In this document: piece by piece, positions 7,686 to 16,357 of the stretch
How positions within the stretch are numbered: the stretch's first letter is position 1
Layout of the letters: every line of letters starts with the position of its first letter
Assembly: GCA_018402075.1 (NCBI GenBank)
Contig: JAGYJP010000002.1
Coordinates: 496,001-560,000, forward strand
DNA from: Candidatus Nanopelagicales bacterium
Lineage (GTDB): Bacteria > Actinomycetota > Actinomycetes > S36-B12
DNA: 64,000 bases
Direction of reading: 5' to 3'
Notes under the pieces: generated by a model
The model's database searches: none
What the model was told of the DNA's origin: nothing
The model's input: the letters and a program-made list of their open reading frames with translations, nothing else
Translations under genes and position numbers: made by a program

Positions 7686-8248
7686 CGCGAAGGATTTTGG
7701 AATATCGCATGCCTGAGCGATTAGTGGTCGGAACGGTTGGAATGCCCGGCGAACGAACTTTCTACCTGCAGGCCAAATCTGCAGGTCAGCTTACCTCCGT
7801 GGCTTTTGAAAAACAGCAGGCCATTGTTCTTGCAGAGCGAATAGATCAGTTGCTGGATGAAGTTCGAGCCTCACGTGATCCACAGAATCTGGTACCAGAG
7901 GCGGCCCCGGTTGAGTTATCTGATTCAGAGCCACTCGACATGCCGCTCATGGAAGAGTTTCGAGTGGGAGCCATGGCATTGGGTTGGGACGAATCCGCCC
8001 TGGCCGTTGTTATTGAAGCGCATGCAATTAGTGAAGAGGATGCTGCCGTACCCGAGTTGGGTGAGGATGGTGATGAAGGGCCAGACACGCTTCGAGTTTG
8101 GCTGAGCGCACCTTATGCCAGGTCCTTTGCTGATCGAATCAGGATTGTCGCCCAGGCCGGTCGCCCCCCTTGCCCTTTTTGTCAACAGCCACTGGATGCT
8201 GATGGTCACATATGTCCGCGAGCTAATGGGTACATGCGTCGGGCCTAG
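7682..8248 (+). CDS. DUF3090 family protein (TIGR03847)
   Basis: A 188-residue protein of an actinobacterial family of unknown function. The beginning (RRILEYRMPERLVVGTVGMPGERTFYLQA) and the end with a CPFCQQPLDADGHICPR zinc-ribbon-like motif (two CxxC-type half sites) match the family. The middle is acidic and variable. Its ATG overlaps the stop of the histidine phosphatase gene (ATGA), implying translational coupling. Neighbour conservation with the SCO1664-like gene and mshC suggests a shared process, still undefined. Confidence 0.88.
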   Translation: MTRRILEYRMPERLVVGTVGMPGERTFYLQAKSAGQLTSVAFEKQQAIVLAERIDQLLDEVRASRDPQNLVPEAAPVELSDSEPLDMPLMEEFRVGAMALGWDESALAVVIEAHAISEEDAAVPELGEDGDEGPDTLRVWLSAPYARSFADRIRIVAQAGRPPCPFCQQPLDADGHICPRANGYMRRA

Positions 8249-8257
8249 GCGAATATC

Positions 8258-9016
8258 GTGAATCTAGAAATTGATCTTGAAGTAGTTCGTCAGATATCCG
8301 AAGCGAGTAATGCGACCTTCTACTGTCATGATGCTGGGACGGGCACTCATTACGTGTATAAGCCTGTGCGAGGGGAGAGACCTCTCTGGGATTTTCCCCA
8401 TGCTTCACTCACTGGAAGAGAAATTGCGGCGAGTGAACTCGACAAACTGACTGGTTGGGGCTTGGTGCCACCCACTCAATGGATCCAAGATGGACCCTTC
8501 GGTAAAGGAATGATCCAAGAGTGGGTCCCGGAGATCGACTCCAATCGTCCAGTTAATCTCTTTGCTCCCAATTCTGTTCCAGCACAATGGATATCCGTCC
8601 TGTCGGGCTACGACAACATAGGAGAGCCTGTTGTTCTTGCTCACGCCGACGATCCAACTTTGAAAAAGATGGCCCTATTCGATGCAATGTTGAATAATGC
8701 GGACCGAAAGGCGGGGCATATTCTTGCGGTGAATTCCAGGCAGTTCCATGCGATAGATCATGGAGTCTGTTTTCATGAAGAGAACAAGTTGCGCACCGTT
8801 GTATGGGGGTGGGCAGGATCGCAAATTCACAGCGAACTACTGCCAACCTTAGAGAAATGTTTACAAGAACTGGATACCCATTTTGAACCTGTTGATGCTT
8901 GGCTCACCGATAGCGAAAGTGCAGCCCTAAGGAGGCGAATTCAACGGTTACTTGAAGCCCAGACATATCCAACGCCATCGCCAGAATGGCCGGCAATCCC
9001 ATGGCCAGTTTTCTAA
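8258..9016 (+). CDS. SCO1664 family protein (TIGR03843)
   Basis: A 252-residue protein of an actinobacterial family with a remote kinase-like fold related to phosphatidylinositol 3/4-kinase domains. The kinase-like signature is DAMLNNADRKAGHIL followed by HAIDHGVCFHEENK, resembling an HRD/DxD-like pair. No experimental function is known to me. The GTG at 8258 is used; TAGGCG six bases before it is an imperfect leaderless-promoter match. The gene is part of the histidine phosphatase-DUF3090-SCO1664-mshC block. Confidence 0.87.
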   Translation: MNLEIDLEVVRQISEASNATFYCHDAGTGTHYVYKPVRGERPLWDFPHASLTGREIAASELDKLTGWGLVPPTQWIQDGPFGKGMIQEWVPEIDSNRPVNLFAPNSVPAQWISVLSGYDNIGEPVVLAHADDPTLKKMALFDAMLNNADRKAGHILAVNSRQFHAIDHGVCFHEENKLRTVVWGWAGSQIHSELLPTLEKCLQELDTHFEPVDAWLTDSESAALRRRIQRLLEAQTYPTPSPEWPAIPWPVF

Positions 9017-9027
9017 GCCATGACAGA

Positions 9028-9033
9028 TAGGCT
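9028..9033 (+). promoter_or_regulatory. Leaderless promoter of mshC
   Basis: TAGGCT, then CATGTG, then the GTG at 9040. It argues for GTG 9040 rather than the GTG three bases upstream at 9037. Confidence 0.45.
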
Positions 9034-9039
9034 CATGTG

Positions 9040-10266
9040 GTGAAGAGTTGGGGTGCACCAAATATTCCTCGTTTACCTGGTGCAGGACTCAACCTGCGCC
9101 TCTTCGATACAGCAACGCAAAGCATTCGCCCCACGGCTGTCGGAGAGTGCGCAAGAATTTATGTGTGTGGCATTACTCCCTACGACGCAACGCACATGGG
9201 ACATGCCAACACATACATTGCCTTCGATGTCCTGATCAGGCAGTGGCTAGATGGAGGGCATTCCGTGAATTTTGTTGAGAATGTCACGGATATTGATGAT
9301 CCCCTCCTTGAACGTGCAGTGGCAACGGGTCAAGATTGGCGGCAAATCGCTGAACGGGAAACGGCACTCTTCCGAGAGGATATGCACTCTCTGAGAGTCA
9401 TTCCTCCAAATCACTACATCGGTGCGGTTGAGTCGATACCTGATGTTGTGACACTCGTAGAACAACTGCAGGGACAGGGAGATGTCTACGCACTGGATGG
9501 TGATTTGTACTTTCGAATAGCTCACAGCAAAGAATTCGGTTCCTTATCGCATCTCTCTCGAGAAGACATGCTCAAGATATTTGGCGATAGAGGCGGTGAT
9601 CCCGATCGGCAAGGTAAAGAGAACCCGTTAGATCCACTTCTTTGGCAATCGCAAAGGCCGGAAGAACCAGCCTGGGACACCTCCTTGGGTCATGGACGCC
9701 CAGGCTGGCATATTGAATGTTCAGCCATTGCGTTGAAATATCTCGGTCCTACAGTTGATGTTCAGGGCGGTGGCTCCGATCTGGTTTTCCCACATCATGA
9801 AATGAGCGCTGCGCAGGCGGAAAGAATCTCAGGGGAAATGCCTTTTGCTCGCTTTTATGTGCACTCCGGTATGGTTTCTTGGCAGGGTCACAAAATGTCT
9901 AAGTCCCGTGGGAATTTAGTTTTTGTATCCAGCCTTCGGCAAGATGGAATTGATCCCATGGCAATTCGGCTGTCGCTGCTCGCACACCATTATCGCAGCG
10001 ATTGGACATGGACTCCTCAAGGTTTACAAGGAGCTCAAGACAGACTGGCTTTGTGGCGCTCTGCCGTGGCGCGCGAAACCACCATGCCAAGCGAAAGCGT
10101 TCTGACCCGCGTTCGTGAAGTTCTCAGCGACGATCTGAATACACCAAGCGCACTTGACGCTATTGATTTTTGGGCCCGGGAAACGGTATCCGGCAGAGGA
10201 TCTGCTTCAGACGGTGGGCTTTTAATCAGAGATATGTGCGATGCACTTTTAGGCGTTGACCTTTAG
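9040..10266 (+). CDS. mshC: Cysteine--glucosaminyl-inositol ligase (mycothiol biosynthesis)
   Basis: A 408-residue ATP-dependent ligase that joins L-cysteine to GlcN-Ins, the third-stage reaction of mycothiol synthesis. It is a cysteinyl-tRNA-synthetase-like class I fold without the tRNA-binding domain. Visible motifs are the zinc Cys in YVCGITPYDATHMGH (residues 41-55; the HIGH-type motif is HMGH), the second zinc Cys in WHIECSAIALK, the ligand pair in FPHHE, and KMSKS in HKMSKSRGN. Length and order match mycobacterial MshC rather than CysS. Its presence implies that the cell uses mycothiol. Confidence 0.95.
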   Translation: MKSWGAPNIPRLPGAGLNLRLFDTATQSIRPTAVGECARIYVCGITPYDATHMGHANTYIAFDVLIRQWLDGGHSVNFVENVTDIDDPLLERAVATGQDWRQIAERETALFREDMHSLRVIPPNHYIGAVESIPDVVTLVEQLQGQGDVYALDGDLYFRIAHSKEFGSLSHLSREDMLKIFGDRGGDPDRQGKENPLDPLLWQSQRPEEPAWDTSLGHGRPGWHIECSAIALKYLGPTVDVQGGGSDLVFPHHEMSAAQAERISGEMPFARFYVHSGMVSWQGHKMSKSRGNLVFVSSLRQDGIDPMAIRLSLLAHHYRSDWTWTPQGLQGAQDRLALWRSAVARETTMPSESVLTRVREVLSDDLNTPSALDAIDFWARETVSGRGSASDGGLLIRDMCDALLGVDL

Positions 10267-10268
10267 AC

Positions 10269-11312
10269 CTATTTTTCCTCGTGTCCGCCAAAACTTTTTC
10301 TCATGGCGCTAAGGACCTTATTCGCGAATTGATCCATGTCACGAGACGCAAACCGAGAGTACAGAGCCGCTGTGAGCACGGGGGCTGGGACACCCTCCTC
10401 TATGGCGGCGATTGATGTCCATCTACCTTCGCCTGAGTCCGATACCCCTCCACCGTAATCGATCAATTCAGGACTTTTGCGCAATTCTTCCGCTGTCAAA
10501 TCCAGTAGCCATGAGCCAATGACCGAGCCTCGTCTCCAGACTTCAGCAATCTCCGGAATGTCAAAGTCGAATTGATACATCTCCGGTGAATCCAGTGGTG
10601 CTGTTTCGGCGTCTCGGGTTGCATCCTGTGCTCCAGAATTGGCATGTTTCAGAATGTTGAAACCCTCGGCGTAGGCAGCCATCAGTGCATATTCGATGCC
10701 ATTGTGAACCATTTTGACAAAGTGTCCCGCTCCATGAGGTCCGCAGTGAAGCCAGCCTTCTTCTGCCGGTGAAGGTGGCGAATCTGAACTCGTTCGTGTG
10801 GCAGATGAGACTCCAGGAGCGAGGGTCTGCCATAGGTTTGACAGCCGACCGACCGTCGAGTCAGTTCCGCCAATCATTAGTGAGTAACCGCGATCCAGTC
10901 CCCACACTCCGCCCGAGGTTCCCACATCGACAAAGCCAATTCCCTTTTGGCCAAGTTCATTGGCATGAGAGATGTCGTCACGGTAGTAAGAGTTACCGCC
11001 ATCGATAACGCAATCACCTTCATCGAGAAGCACTTTCAATGCATCTATAACCTGATTCGTGGGATCGCCTGCGGGAACCATCACCCACACTGTGCGTGGC
11101 GCAGGAAGCATTTTCACCATGTCAGGGAGAGCTGTAGTAGCGGTCCCACCCATCGATTCAAATTGCGAAACCAGTTTGGCATTTACATCACACCCGACAA
11201 CTCGGTGCCCACCCCGAATGGCTCTCAATCCAATGTTCGCACCCATGCGACCGAGTCCGACCATTCCAATGGTCACACTGGCAGGAAAATCATGCTCAGA
11301 CCTGGGGTTCAC
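10269..11312 (-). CDS. gnd: 6-phosphogluconate dehydrogenase, decarboxylating (short NAD-type)
   Basis: A 347-residue oxidoreductase converting 6-phosphogluconate to ribulose 5-phosphate in the oxidative pentose phosphate pathway. It has the Rossmann motif GLGRMGANI near residue 20, CDVN after beta-2 (acidic, favouring NAD over NADP), DGGNSYYRDD, the GTSGGVWGLDRGYSLMIGG substrate motif, and the catalytic KMVHNGIEYALM. The length matches the short NAD-dependent class rather than the roughly 470-residue NADP enzyme. The GTG at 11312 follows an AAAGGAG ribosome-binding site. It ends two bases from the mshC stop (convergent). Confidence 0.92.
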   Translation of the reverse strand: MNPRSEHDFPASVTIGMVGLGRMGANIGLRAIRGGHRVVGCDVNAKLVSQFESMGGTATTALPDMVKMLPAPRTVWVMVPAGDPTNQVIDALKVLLDEGDCVIDGGNSYYRDDISHANELGQKGIGFVDVGTSGGVWGLDRGYSLMIGGTDSTVGRLSNLWQTLAPGVSSATRTSSDSPPSPAEEGWLHCGPHGAGHFVKMVHNGIEYALMAAYAEGFNILKHANSGAQDATRDAETAPLDSPEMYQFDFDIPEIAEVWRRGSVIGSWLLDLTAEELRKSPELIDYGGGVSDSGEGRWTSIAAIEEGVPAPVLTAALYSRFASRDMDQFANKVLSAMRKSFGGHEEK

Positions 11313-11370
11313 TACTACTCCTTTTCACGTGATGCGACAGGATTGTGCGTGAGTGTGCAAGGCTAGGTTA

Positions 11371-12990
11371 GTGACTAACCCACAGGAAATGCCGGCATGG
11401 GCCGATTTGGAGACTTTTGCAGTTCGCGAGTTGACCATCAAAGAATTGGTCGCCCGTGATCGGAGATTCTTGCGAATCAGCGCGGCGGGCATCTCCGCTG
11501 ATTTTTCTCGACAGAGAATTGATCTTCCGGTGGTGAATTCCCTTGTGTCTCTTATGGAACAGGTTGGGGTCCCTGAACTGCGAGATGCAATGTTTCGTGG
11601 GGAGAACATCAACACTACGGAAAATCGAGCCGTCCTTCATGTTGCTCTCAGAAATGCCGAAGCGACAGGGCTTGTGGTTGATGGAGTGAACGTAGCGAAC
11701 AATGTCGAATCGGTTCTCACCAGAATGAACGATTTCGCGGATCAGATTCGGAACGGGAGTTGGAAAGGGATCACGGGAAAAACTGTTAATCGGATCATCA
11801 ACATCGGAATTGGGGGATCTGATTTGGGTCCGGCAATGGCGAATCAGGCACTTCACGATTACGCAATACCCGGTATCTCCTTTGGTTTCGTTTCTAACGT
11901 TGATCCTAACGATATGAAGCAAGCCCTTGAGGATTGTGACCCAGAAAGAACTTTGTTCGTTGTGGTGTCAAAGACCTTCACAACTTCAGAGACAATAGCT
12001 AATGCCCTAACAGCTAAGAATTGGATAATTGATTCGTTGGCATCCCATGATGCTCATCAAATAATCGAACGGCATTTTGTCGCGGTTTCGACCAATAAAC
12101 AGGCTGTTGCGGCTTTTGGAATTAATACGGCCAATATGTTTGAATTTTGGGATTGGGTTGGCGGACGTTATTCCATGGTGTCGGCTGTCGGTCTCAGCAC
12201 CATGATCGCCGTTGGAGGATCGAACTTTCGTGAGTTGCTTCGCGGCTTCCATGCAATGGACGAACATTTCAAAACGGCTCCTATAAATGAAAACATGCCC
12301 ATGCTGATGGGCGCTATCGCACTCTGGAATAGAGATTTTCTTCGCATAGAGACCACCGCGGTATTGCCATACGCTCACTATTTGAACAGATTACCTGCAT
12401 ATCTTCAACAACTCACCATGGAGAGCAATGGGAAGCGAGTTCGAAAAGACGGTTCACTTGTTGAATACAACACCAGTGGAATTATATGGGGAGAACCCGG
12501 CACCAATGGGCAACATTCCTTTTACCAACTACTTCATCAGGGAACCTCAATTGTTGCATGCGATTTTATTGTAATAGCAAAAGAAATCGGCAATTCAAGT
12601 CCTCAGCAACCGATTTTGGTTGCAAATGCCCTTGCACAGGCAGCAGTGTTATCTATTGGAGTGACTCAAGACGAACTAAAGTCTGGCGGTGACACTAGTG
12701 ATTTGGTGGCACACAGGGAAATGCCAGGCAATCGACCCGTCACAATCCTCATGATGCAGGAGCTTTCTCCATTCACCTTGGGATCCTTGATGGCCTTGTA
12801 CGAACATTCCGTATTTGTTCAAGGTGCCATTTGGGGGATCAATTCATTCGATCAATGGGGAGTGGAGATAGGAAAGAAGGTTGCAACGGGAATCGTTGAG
12901 TCCTTTTCGGATAACTCGTTGGTGGAAAAATTTGATCTCAGCACACAGCATTCGATCAGGGAGTATCGCCAAATGCTGCAGGGAAGTTAA
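11371..12990 (+). CDS. pgi: Glucose-6-phosphate isomerase
   Basis: A 539-residue isomerase interconverting glucose 6-phosphate and fructose 6-phosphate. Family motifs are visible: RDAMFRGENINTTENRAVLH, the GIGGSDLGP phosphate loop, SKTFTTSET, DWVGGRYSM, YLQQLTMESNGKRV, and the C-terminal EHSVFVQGAIWGINSFDQWGVEIGKK with catalytic Glu/His/Lys. The start is uncertain between GTG 11353, GTG 11371 and ATG 11389; the middle one fits homologue length best. A TAGGTT at 11364-11369 could be its -10 box. It lies next to gnd, linking glycolysis and the pentose phosphate pathway, and overlaps the convergent PAC2 gene by four bases. Confidence 0.93.
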   Translation: MTNPQEMPAWADLETFAVRELTIKELVARDRRFLRISAAGISADFSRQRIDLPVVNSLVSLMEQVGVPELRDAMFRGENINTTENRAVLHVALRNAEATGLVVDGVNVANNVESVLTRMNDFADQIRNGSWKGITGKTVNRIINIGIGGSDLGPAMANQALHDYAIPGISFGFVSNVDPNDMKQALEDCDPERTLFVVVSKTFTTSETIANALTAKNWIIDSLASHDAHQIIERHFVAVSTNKQAVAAFGINTANMFEFWDWVGGRYSMVSAVGLSTMIAVGGSNFRELLRGFHAMDEHFKTAPINENMPMLMGAIALWNRDFLRIETTAVLPYAHYLNRLPAYLQQLTMESNGKRVRKDGSLVEYNTSGIIWGEPGTNGQHSFYQLLHQGTSIVACDFIVIAKEIGNSSPQQPILVANALAQAAVLSIGVTQDELKSGGDTSDLVAHREMPGNRPVTILMMQELSPFTLGSLMALYEHSVFVQGAIWGINSFDQWGVEIGKKVATGIVESFSDNSLVEKFDLSTQHSIREYRQMLQGS

Positions 12991-13829
12991 GAGTTTCGTC
13001 TCCTTAAGTATTTTTCGAACTCGCGCGCAATGGCATCGCCTGAAGCTTCAGGAAGTTCGGCGGTGTCTCTAGCTTCCTCGAGTTGCGCAACATAGTCAGC
13101 TATTTCTTCGTCGTCTTCGGCGAGTTCGTTTACGCCTACTTCCCAAGCTCGTGATTCATCTGGCAATTCACGTAATGGGATTGGTATATCTAAAATATCT
13201 TCAAGACGTTCAATGAGCGCTAACGTTGCTTTTGGGCACGGGGATTGCCCCACATAGTGGGGGATTGAGGCCCACAGCGAAATACATGGAATTCCAAATT
13301 GTGAACAGGCTTGAGCGAGTACACCCACTATTCCTGTAGGTCCTTCGTAATGCGACACATCTAAATCCATGGTTGTTAAGAGGTTCGTATCGGAAGTGGT
13401 CGCAGACACAGGAACCGGTCGTGAGTGCGGGTTATCTGAAAGTAGCGCACCCATGGTGATAACAAGTTCAACATCAAGTTCTGCCGCTAAGCCAAGAATC
13501 TCACGGGTGAATTGTGGCCATTTCATATTGGGTTCAAGACCCTGTACAAGAACGAAGTCGCGGTCGATAGTTTCGCCACGGGCAACAAAGACTCTCGTTG
13601 CTGGCCATATCAGGCCACGTTCCCCAGAGTCGGTCATGTAAGTATGAGGTCGATTAACTTGGTAGTCGTAATATTCCTCTGGGTCGAGTTCAAGAAGTAC
13701 TTGCGCATTCCATACTTCGCATATGTGTGTGACAGCACTAGATGCACTTTCTGCAGCATCATTCCAGCCTTCAAAAGCACAAATAAGCACAGGATTGCGC
13801 AGGGCCGGAAGGTCATCGAACTCAATCAT
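12987..13829 (-). CDS. PAC2 family protein
   Basis: A 280-residue protein of the PAC2 (proteasome assembly chaperone 2-like) family, recognisable from the start LPALRNPVLICAFEGWNDAAESASSAV, the ELDPEEYYDYQVNRPHTYM stretch, FVLVQGLEPNMKWPQFTREIL, and GISLWASIPHYVGQSPCPKATLAL. The tail is acidic and ends in a basic stretch. Bacterial members occur widely in proteasome-bearing actinobacteria, but a chaperone role is not demonstrated there. It overlaps the alpha/beta hydrolase gene upstream by eight bases, so the two form an operon. Confidence 0.88.
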   Translation of the reverse strand: MIEFDDLPALRNPVLICAFEGWNDAAESASSAVTHICEVWNAQVLLELDPEEYYDYQVNRPHTYMTDSGERGLIWPATRVFVARGETIDRDFVLVQGLEPNMKWPQFTREILGLAAELDVELVITMGALLSDNPHSRPVPVSATTSDTNLLTTMDLDVSHYEGPTGIVGVLAQACSQFGIPCISLWASIPHYVGQSPCPKATLALIERLEDILDIPIPLRELPDESRAWEVGVNELAEDDEEIADYVAQLEEARDTAELPEASGDAIAREFEKYLRRRNS

Positions 13830-14727
13830 CGGTCATGCTCGCGATAGTGGAAATCAATTCGGCGACTTCAGCTGGTCGCTGCAGAGGCAGATCATGATGA
13901 CAACCGTACCAATTCTGGATGTGCATGAGTGGGTTCTTAGCCAACAAAGGTAACTTCTCAGATTTGCTACCGTCCCAGAGGTCGCCACTATGACCAAAGA
14001 TGACCCAGGTTGCAACCCGAGTGTTCTCCAAGTCCGAGATGTGGTCATAGGACATAAGTTCATCGAGGATTCGCATATGTCGGATGAATCCCAACTTGGT
14101 CACATATTCATTGGGCCGAACCGCAATATATGAATCCTTGATGGCTGACATGATGTCTTCAATCTTGAAAGCGTCGATCTCCTGATAGTGAGCCAGCAAC
14201 ATGCTCCATGAAAAGGGACCCTCAGGAGGTGTCAGAATAGTTCGCAGATCATCAACGTCTTTCACGATATCCGGTATGAGGTCGGTCGGATTGACGGCGC
14301 CTCCGTCGAGGAGGACGCAGCTAAGCGCACTGTCTGGCGCAATGAGCGCAAATCGAAGTGCGATTGAGGCTCCCCACGAGTGACCCACAATGTGCGCCCT
14401 AGATATGTCCAGACATTTCATAAGATCCACAATGTCGTGTGCCACCCGATCAACGCTAAAGTCTGCATTCGCAGTGAATCCCTGGGAAAGGCCATGTCCA
14501 CGAAGGTCAACAGAGATGATCGACCGTCTCAAGTGACTTGAGACCATCGCCCAATAAAGCGATTGTTGAGACAAACCGTGAAGCAGGATTATTGGTGATT
14601 CGTTGCTCTTCGTGTGGCCGCGGAAGAATATGCGTTCCCCATTCGATAACGACACATAGTTTGTTGCGAATTGAGAAGTTGCGCGGTTGATGGAAAGAGA
14701 TTTCTCCTCATGAGTAGCCACTGGCAT
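13822..14727 (-). CDS. Alpha/beta hydrolase
   Basis: A 301-residue alpha/beta-hydrolase-fold protein. It has the oxyanion motif LLHGLSQQS, the DLRGHGLS strand, the nucleophile elbow GHSWGAS (Ser), and a C-terminal His in WYGCHHDLPLQRP; the acid is probably the Asp of FGHSGDLWDG. The substrate is unknown. The ATG at 14727 is chosen because TACTGC six bases upstream resembles the leaderless promoters, and further extension would run antisense into the divergent HAD gene. The 3' end overlaps the PAC2 start. Confidence 0.85.
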   Translation of the reverse strand: MPVATHEEKSLSINRATSQFATNYVSLSNGERIFFRGHTKSNESPIILLHGLSQQSLYWAMVSSHLRRSIISVDLRGHGLSQGFTANADFSVDRVAHDIVDLMKCLDISRAHIVGHSWGASIALRFALIAPDSALSCVLLDGGAVNPTDLIPDIVKDVDDLRTILTPPEGPFSWSMLLAHYQEIDAFKIEDIMSAIKDSYIAVRPNEYVTKLGFIRHMRILDELMSYDHISDLENTRVATWVIFGHSGDLWDGSKSEKLPLLAKNPLMHIQNWYGCHHDLPLQRPAEVAELISTIASMTDD

Positions 14728-14748
14728 ACTCTCGCAGTAGGGTTTAGC

Positions 14749-15432
14749 GTGCGAATACCCGAGGCGGTTCTCTTCGACCTTGATGGCACGCTGCTTGAGT
14801 CGGAACATTTGTGGCTTCAGGCCGAACAACTCACCATGGCCACTTGGGACATTGCGTGGTCAGCCAATGATCAGAAGGCATGTCTCGGTGGCCCGCTTGA
14901 ACGGGTTGTCGCCTACATGAATGAGCGCATTCCTGAAGGATTGAGGGGATTACGTCCTACTCCAAGCGAAATATCGCAGATATTGATCACGAATATCGTC
15001 CACCTGTTTGCAACGACTGCGGTCCAATGGCGTCCTGGCGCAAGAGAGATCGCACGGGAGACCCACCTACTAGGAATACCAACTGCGATTGTCACAGCCT
15101 CGTGGAGAGTTCTACTCGATGCAGTTGAAGTAAACATGTCGCAGGAGGTTGGACAATTTACAGTATCGATTGCCGGAGATGAAGTCCTGTTATCAAAGCC
15201 TGATCCTTTTCCTTATCAAGAGGCATCCCGCCGTTTAAATGTGGATGTCCACGCATGCTTAGCGATTGAAGACTCACCGACCGGTGTCGAGTCTGCTGTT
15301 GCAGCGGGAGCACGGACAATTGCCGTACAGCACATTACTCCTGTAACTACACCAGGTGCGGTTGTCATAAATTCGCTCAGTGGTCGAAATCTTGAAGAAT
15401 TATGGTCCCTCGCGTGTGATTCTCACAGCTGA
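14749..15432 (+). CDS. HAD family hydrolase (beta-phosphoglucomutase-like)
   Basis: A 227-residue haloacid dehalogenase-type phosphatase or phosphomutase. Motif I is LFDLDGTLLESE, motif II is IVTAS, motif III Lys is in LLSKPDPFPYQ, and motif IV is AIEDSPTGVESAVAAGA. The helical cap between motifs I and II places it in subfamily I, as in beta-phosphoglucomutase and phosphatases of sugar phosphates. The GTG at 14749 follows TAGGGT by five bases. It is divergent from the hydrolase gene with only 21 bases between starts, and its 3' end overlaps the RecB-like gene by 33 bases. Confidence 0.87.
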   Translation: MRIPEAVLFDLDGTLLESEHLWLQAEQLTMATWDIAWSANDQKACLGGPLERVVAYMNERIPEGLRGLRPTPSEISQILITNIVHLFATTAVQWRPGAREIARETHLLGIPTAIVTASWRVLLDAVEVNMSQEVGQFTVSIAGDEVLLSKPDPFPYQEASRRLNVDVHACLAIEDSPTGVESAVAAGARTIAVQHITPVTTPGAVVINSLSGRNLEELWSLACDSHS

Positions 15433-16287
15433 TGCGAGAGCGTTTTCAACTAATGAATTTCCCGATGTCCAGAGGCTTCGGTCTGGCAAGTCCGGCGGGG
15501 CTCCATCAAATGCCGGACACAAATCCTTAAAGGAGCACCAGCCACATAGTCTGCTGGGAGAGGGCGAAAAGATGCCGGTGTCTGCAGCGCGTTCAATAGC
15601 CGATCTGATGGCCAAAATCCTTTTCTCGGTCGCGATCAAGTCTGTGACTTCTGGTTGATATCTCAAGAACTTTCCGTCGCCGAGGTACATTATTTGTAAG
15701 GTGTGAGGTATCTGTTGGGTGATCCTCCACCAAGCCAATGCATAAAAGCGCATTTGGAACATGGCTTTATCCGTGTAGCGTTCACCAGGTGATTTGCCAG
15801 TCTTGTAATCCACAACTCTGATGGCACCTTCTGGGCTTTTGTCAACTCTGTCAATGAAACCCCGGATAACAAAATGGGGCTTCAATTCAACACTCAGGGG
15901 CATTTCGCGGGCAAATGGTTCTAATCGATTGGGATCTTCCATGGCGAAGTACGTATCAAGAAGCGGAGTGACTGAATTTAATGCTTGGTCAACGTATTGA
16001 GCGATACTTGTCTCAGAATCCACTTCGCCCACGATGGTGGCGAATTCAATAGGTTTATCCACCCGAAGACGAATCAGCTCTTGCCGAAAAATTAACTCTG
16101 CTGCCGAAATTGTGCGTTCGCCAGTTGAGATCTCAAAAAGATTTTCTAGGACTTTGTGGACCAATGTTCCCTTGATCGCAGCTATGGAAGGTACTTCTGG
16201 TAGTTGATCTATGGTGCGGAATCGATACAACAAGGGACACTGAAGAAAATCAGAACTGCGCGATGGTGAGAGCGACGTAGGGAACAC
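15400..16287 (-). CDS. RecB family PD-(D/E)XK exonuclease with Fe-S cysteines
   Basis: A 295-residue nuclease of the RecB/AddB C-terminal type. Visible are LSPSRSSDFLQCPLLYRF (Cys17), GTLVHKVLENLF (conserved His), the catalytic IRVVDYKTGKSP (Asp...Lys), and the C-terminal CGWCSFKDLCPAF. One N-terminal and three C-terminal cysteines make the usual four ligands of a 4Fe-4S cluster in AddB and Cas4-like nucleases. Stand-alone copies are common in actinobacteria, with an assumed role in DNA repair. No Cas genes are nearby. Confidence 0.9.
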   Translation of the reverse strand: MFPTSLSPSRSSDFLQCPLLYRFRTIDQLPEVPSIAAIKGTLVHKVLENLFEISTGERTISAAELIFRQELIRLRVDKPIEFATIVGEVDSETSIAQYVDQALNSVTPLLDTYFAMEDPNRLEPFAREMPLSVELKPHFVIRGFIDRVDKSPEGAIRVVDYKTGKSPGERYTDKAMFQMRFYALAWWRITQQIPHTLQIMYLGDGKFLRYQPEVTDLIATEKRILAIRSAIERAADTGIFSPSPSRLCGWCSFKDLCPAFDGAPPDLPDRSLWTSGNSLVENALASAVRITREGP

Positions 16288-16293
16288 GGGTCA

Positions 16294-16299
16294 ACTCTA
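16294..16299 (-). promoter_or_regulatory. Leaderless promoter of the RecB-like gene
   Basis: TAGAGT on the minus strand, then TGACCC, then the GTG at 16287. It fixes the start, which homologues also support. Confidence 0.5.
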
Positions 16300-16344
16300 G
16301 ACAACACGGCGGGATCAAATAGCGAGGCGCGAAGACACGGGGGC

Positions 16345-16350
16345 TAAAGT
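16345..16350 (+). promoter_or_regulatory. Candidate leaderless promoter of trmI
   Basis: TAAAGT with seven bases to the GTG at 16358, one base longer than the usual spacing in this window. Confidence 0.35.
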
Positions 16351-16357
16351 CTGTTAC

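Noticed and set aside
8577..9036. Frameshift between the SCO1664-like gene and mshC
   Set aside because: Both genes have complete family N- and C-termini, so the short gap is normal.
11368..11922. 184-codon minus-strand frame opposite pgi
   Set aside because: Antisense to conserved Pgi motifs, with His/Arg/Asn-rich low-quality sequence.
15690..15872. Cas4 of a degraded CRISPR locus (from the Fe-S nuclease motifs at 15400-16287)
   Set aside because: Length, N-terminal LSPSRSSDFLQCPLLYRF motif and neighbours match the stand-alone actinobacterial RecB-type family, and no other cas gene or array is in the window.
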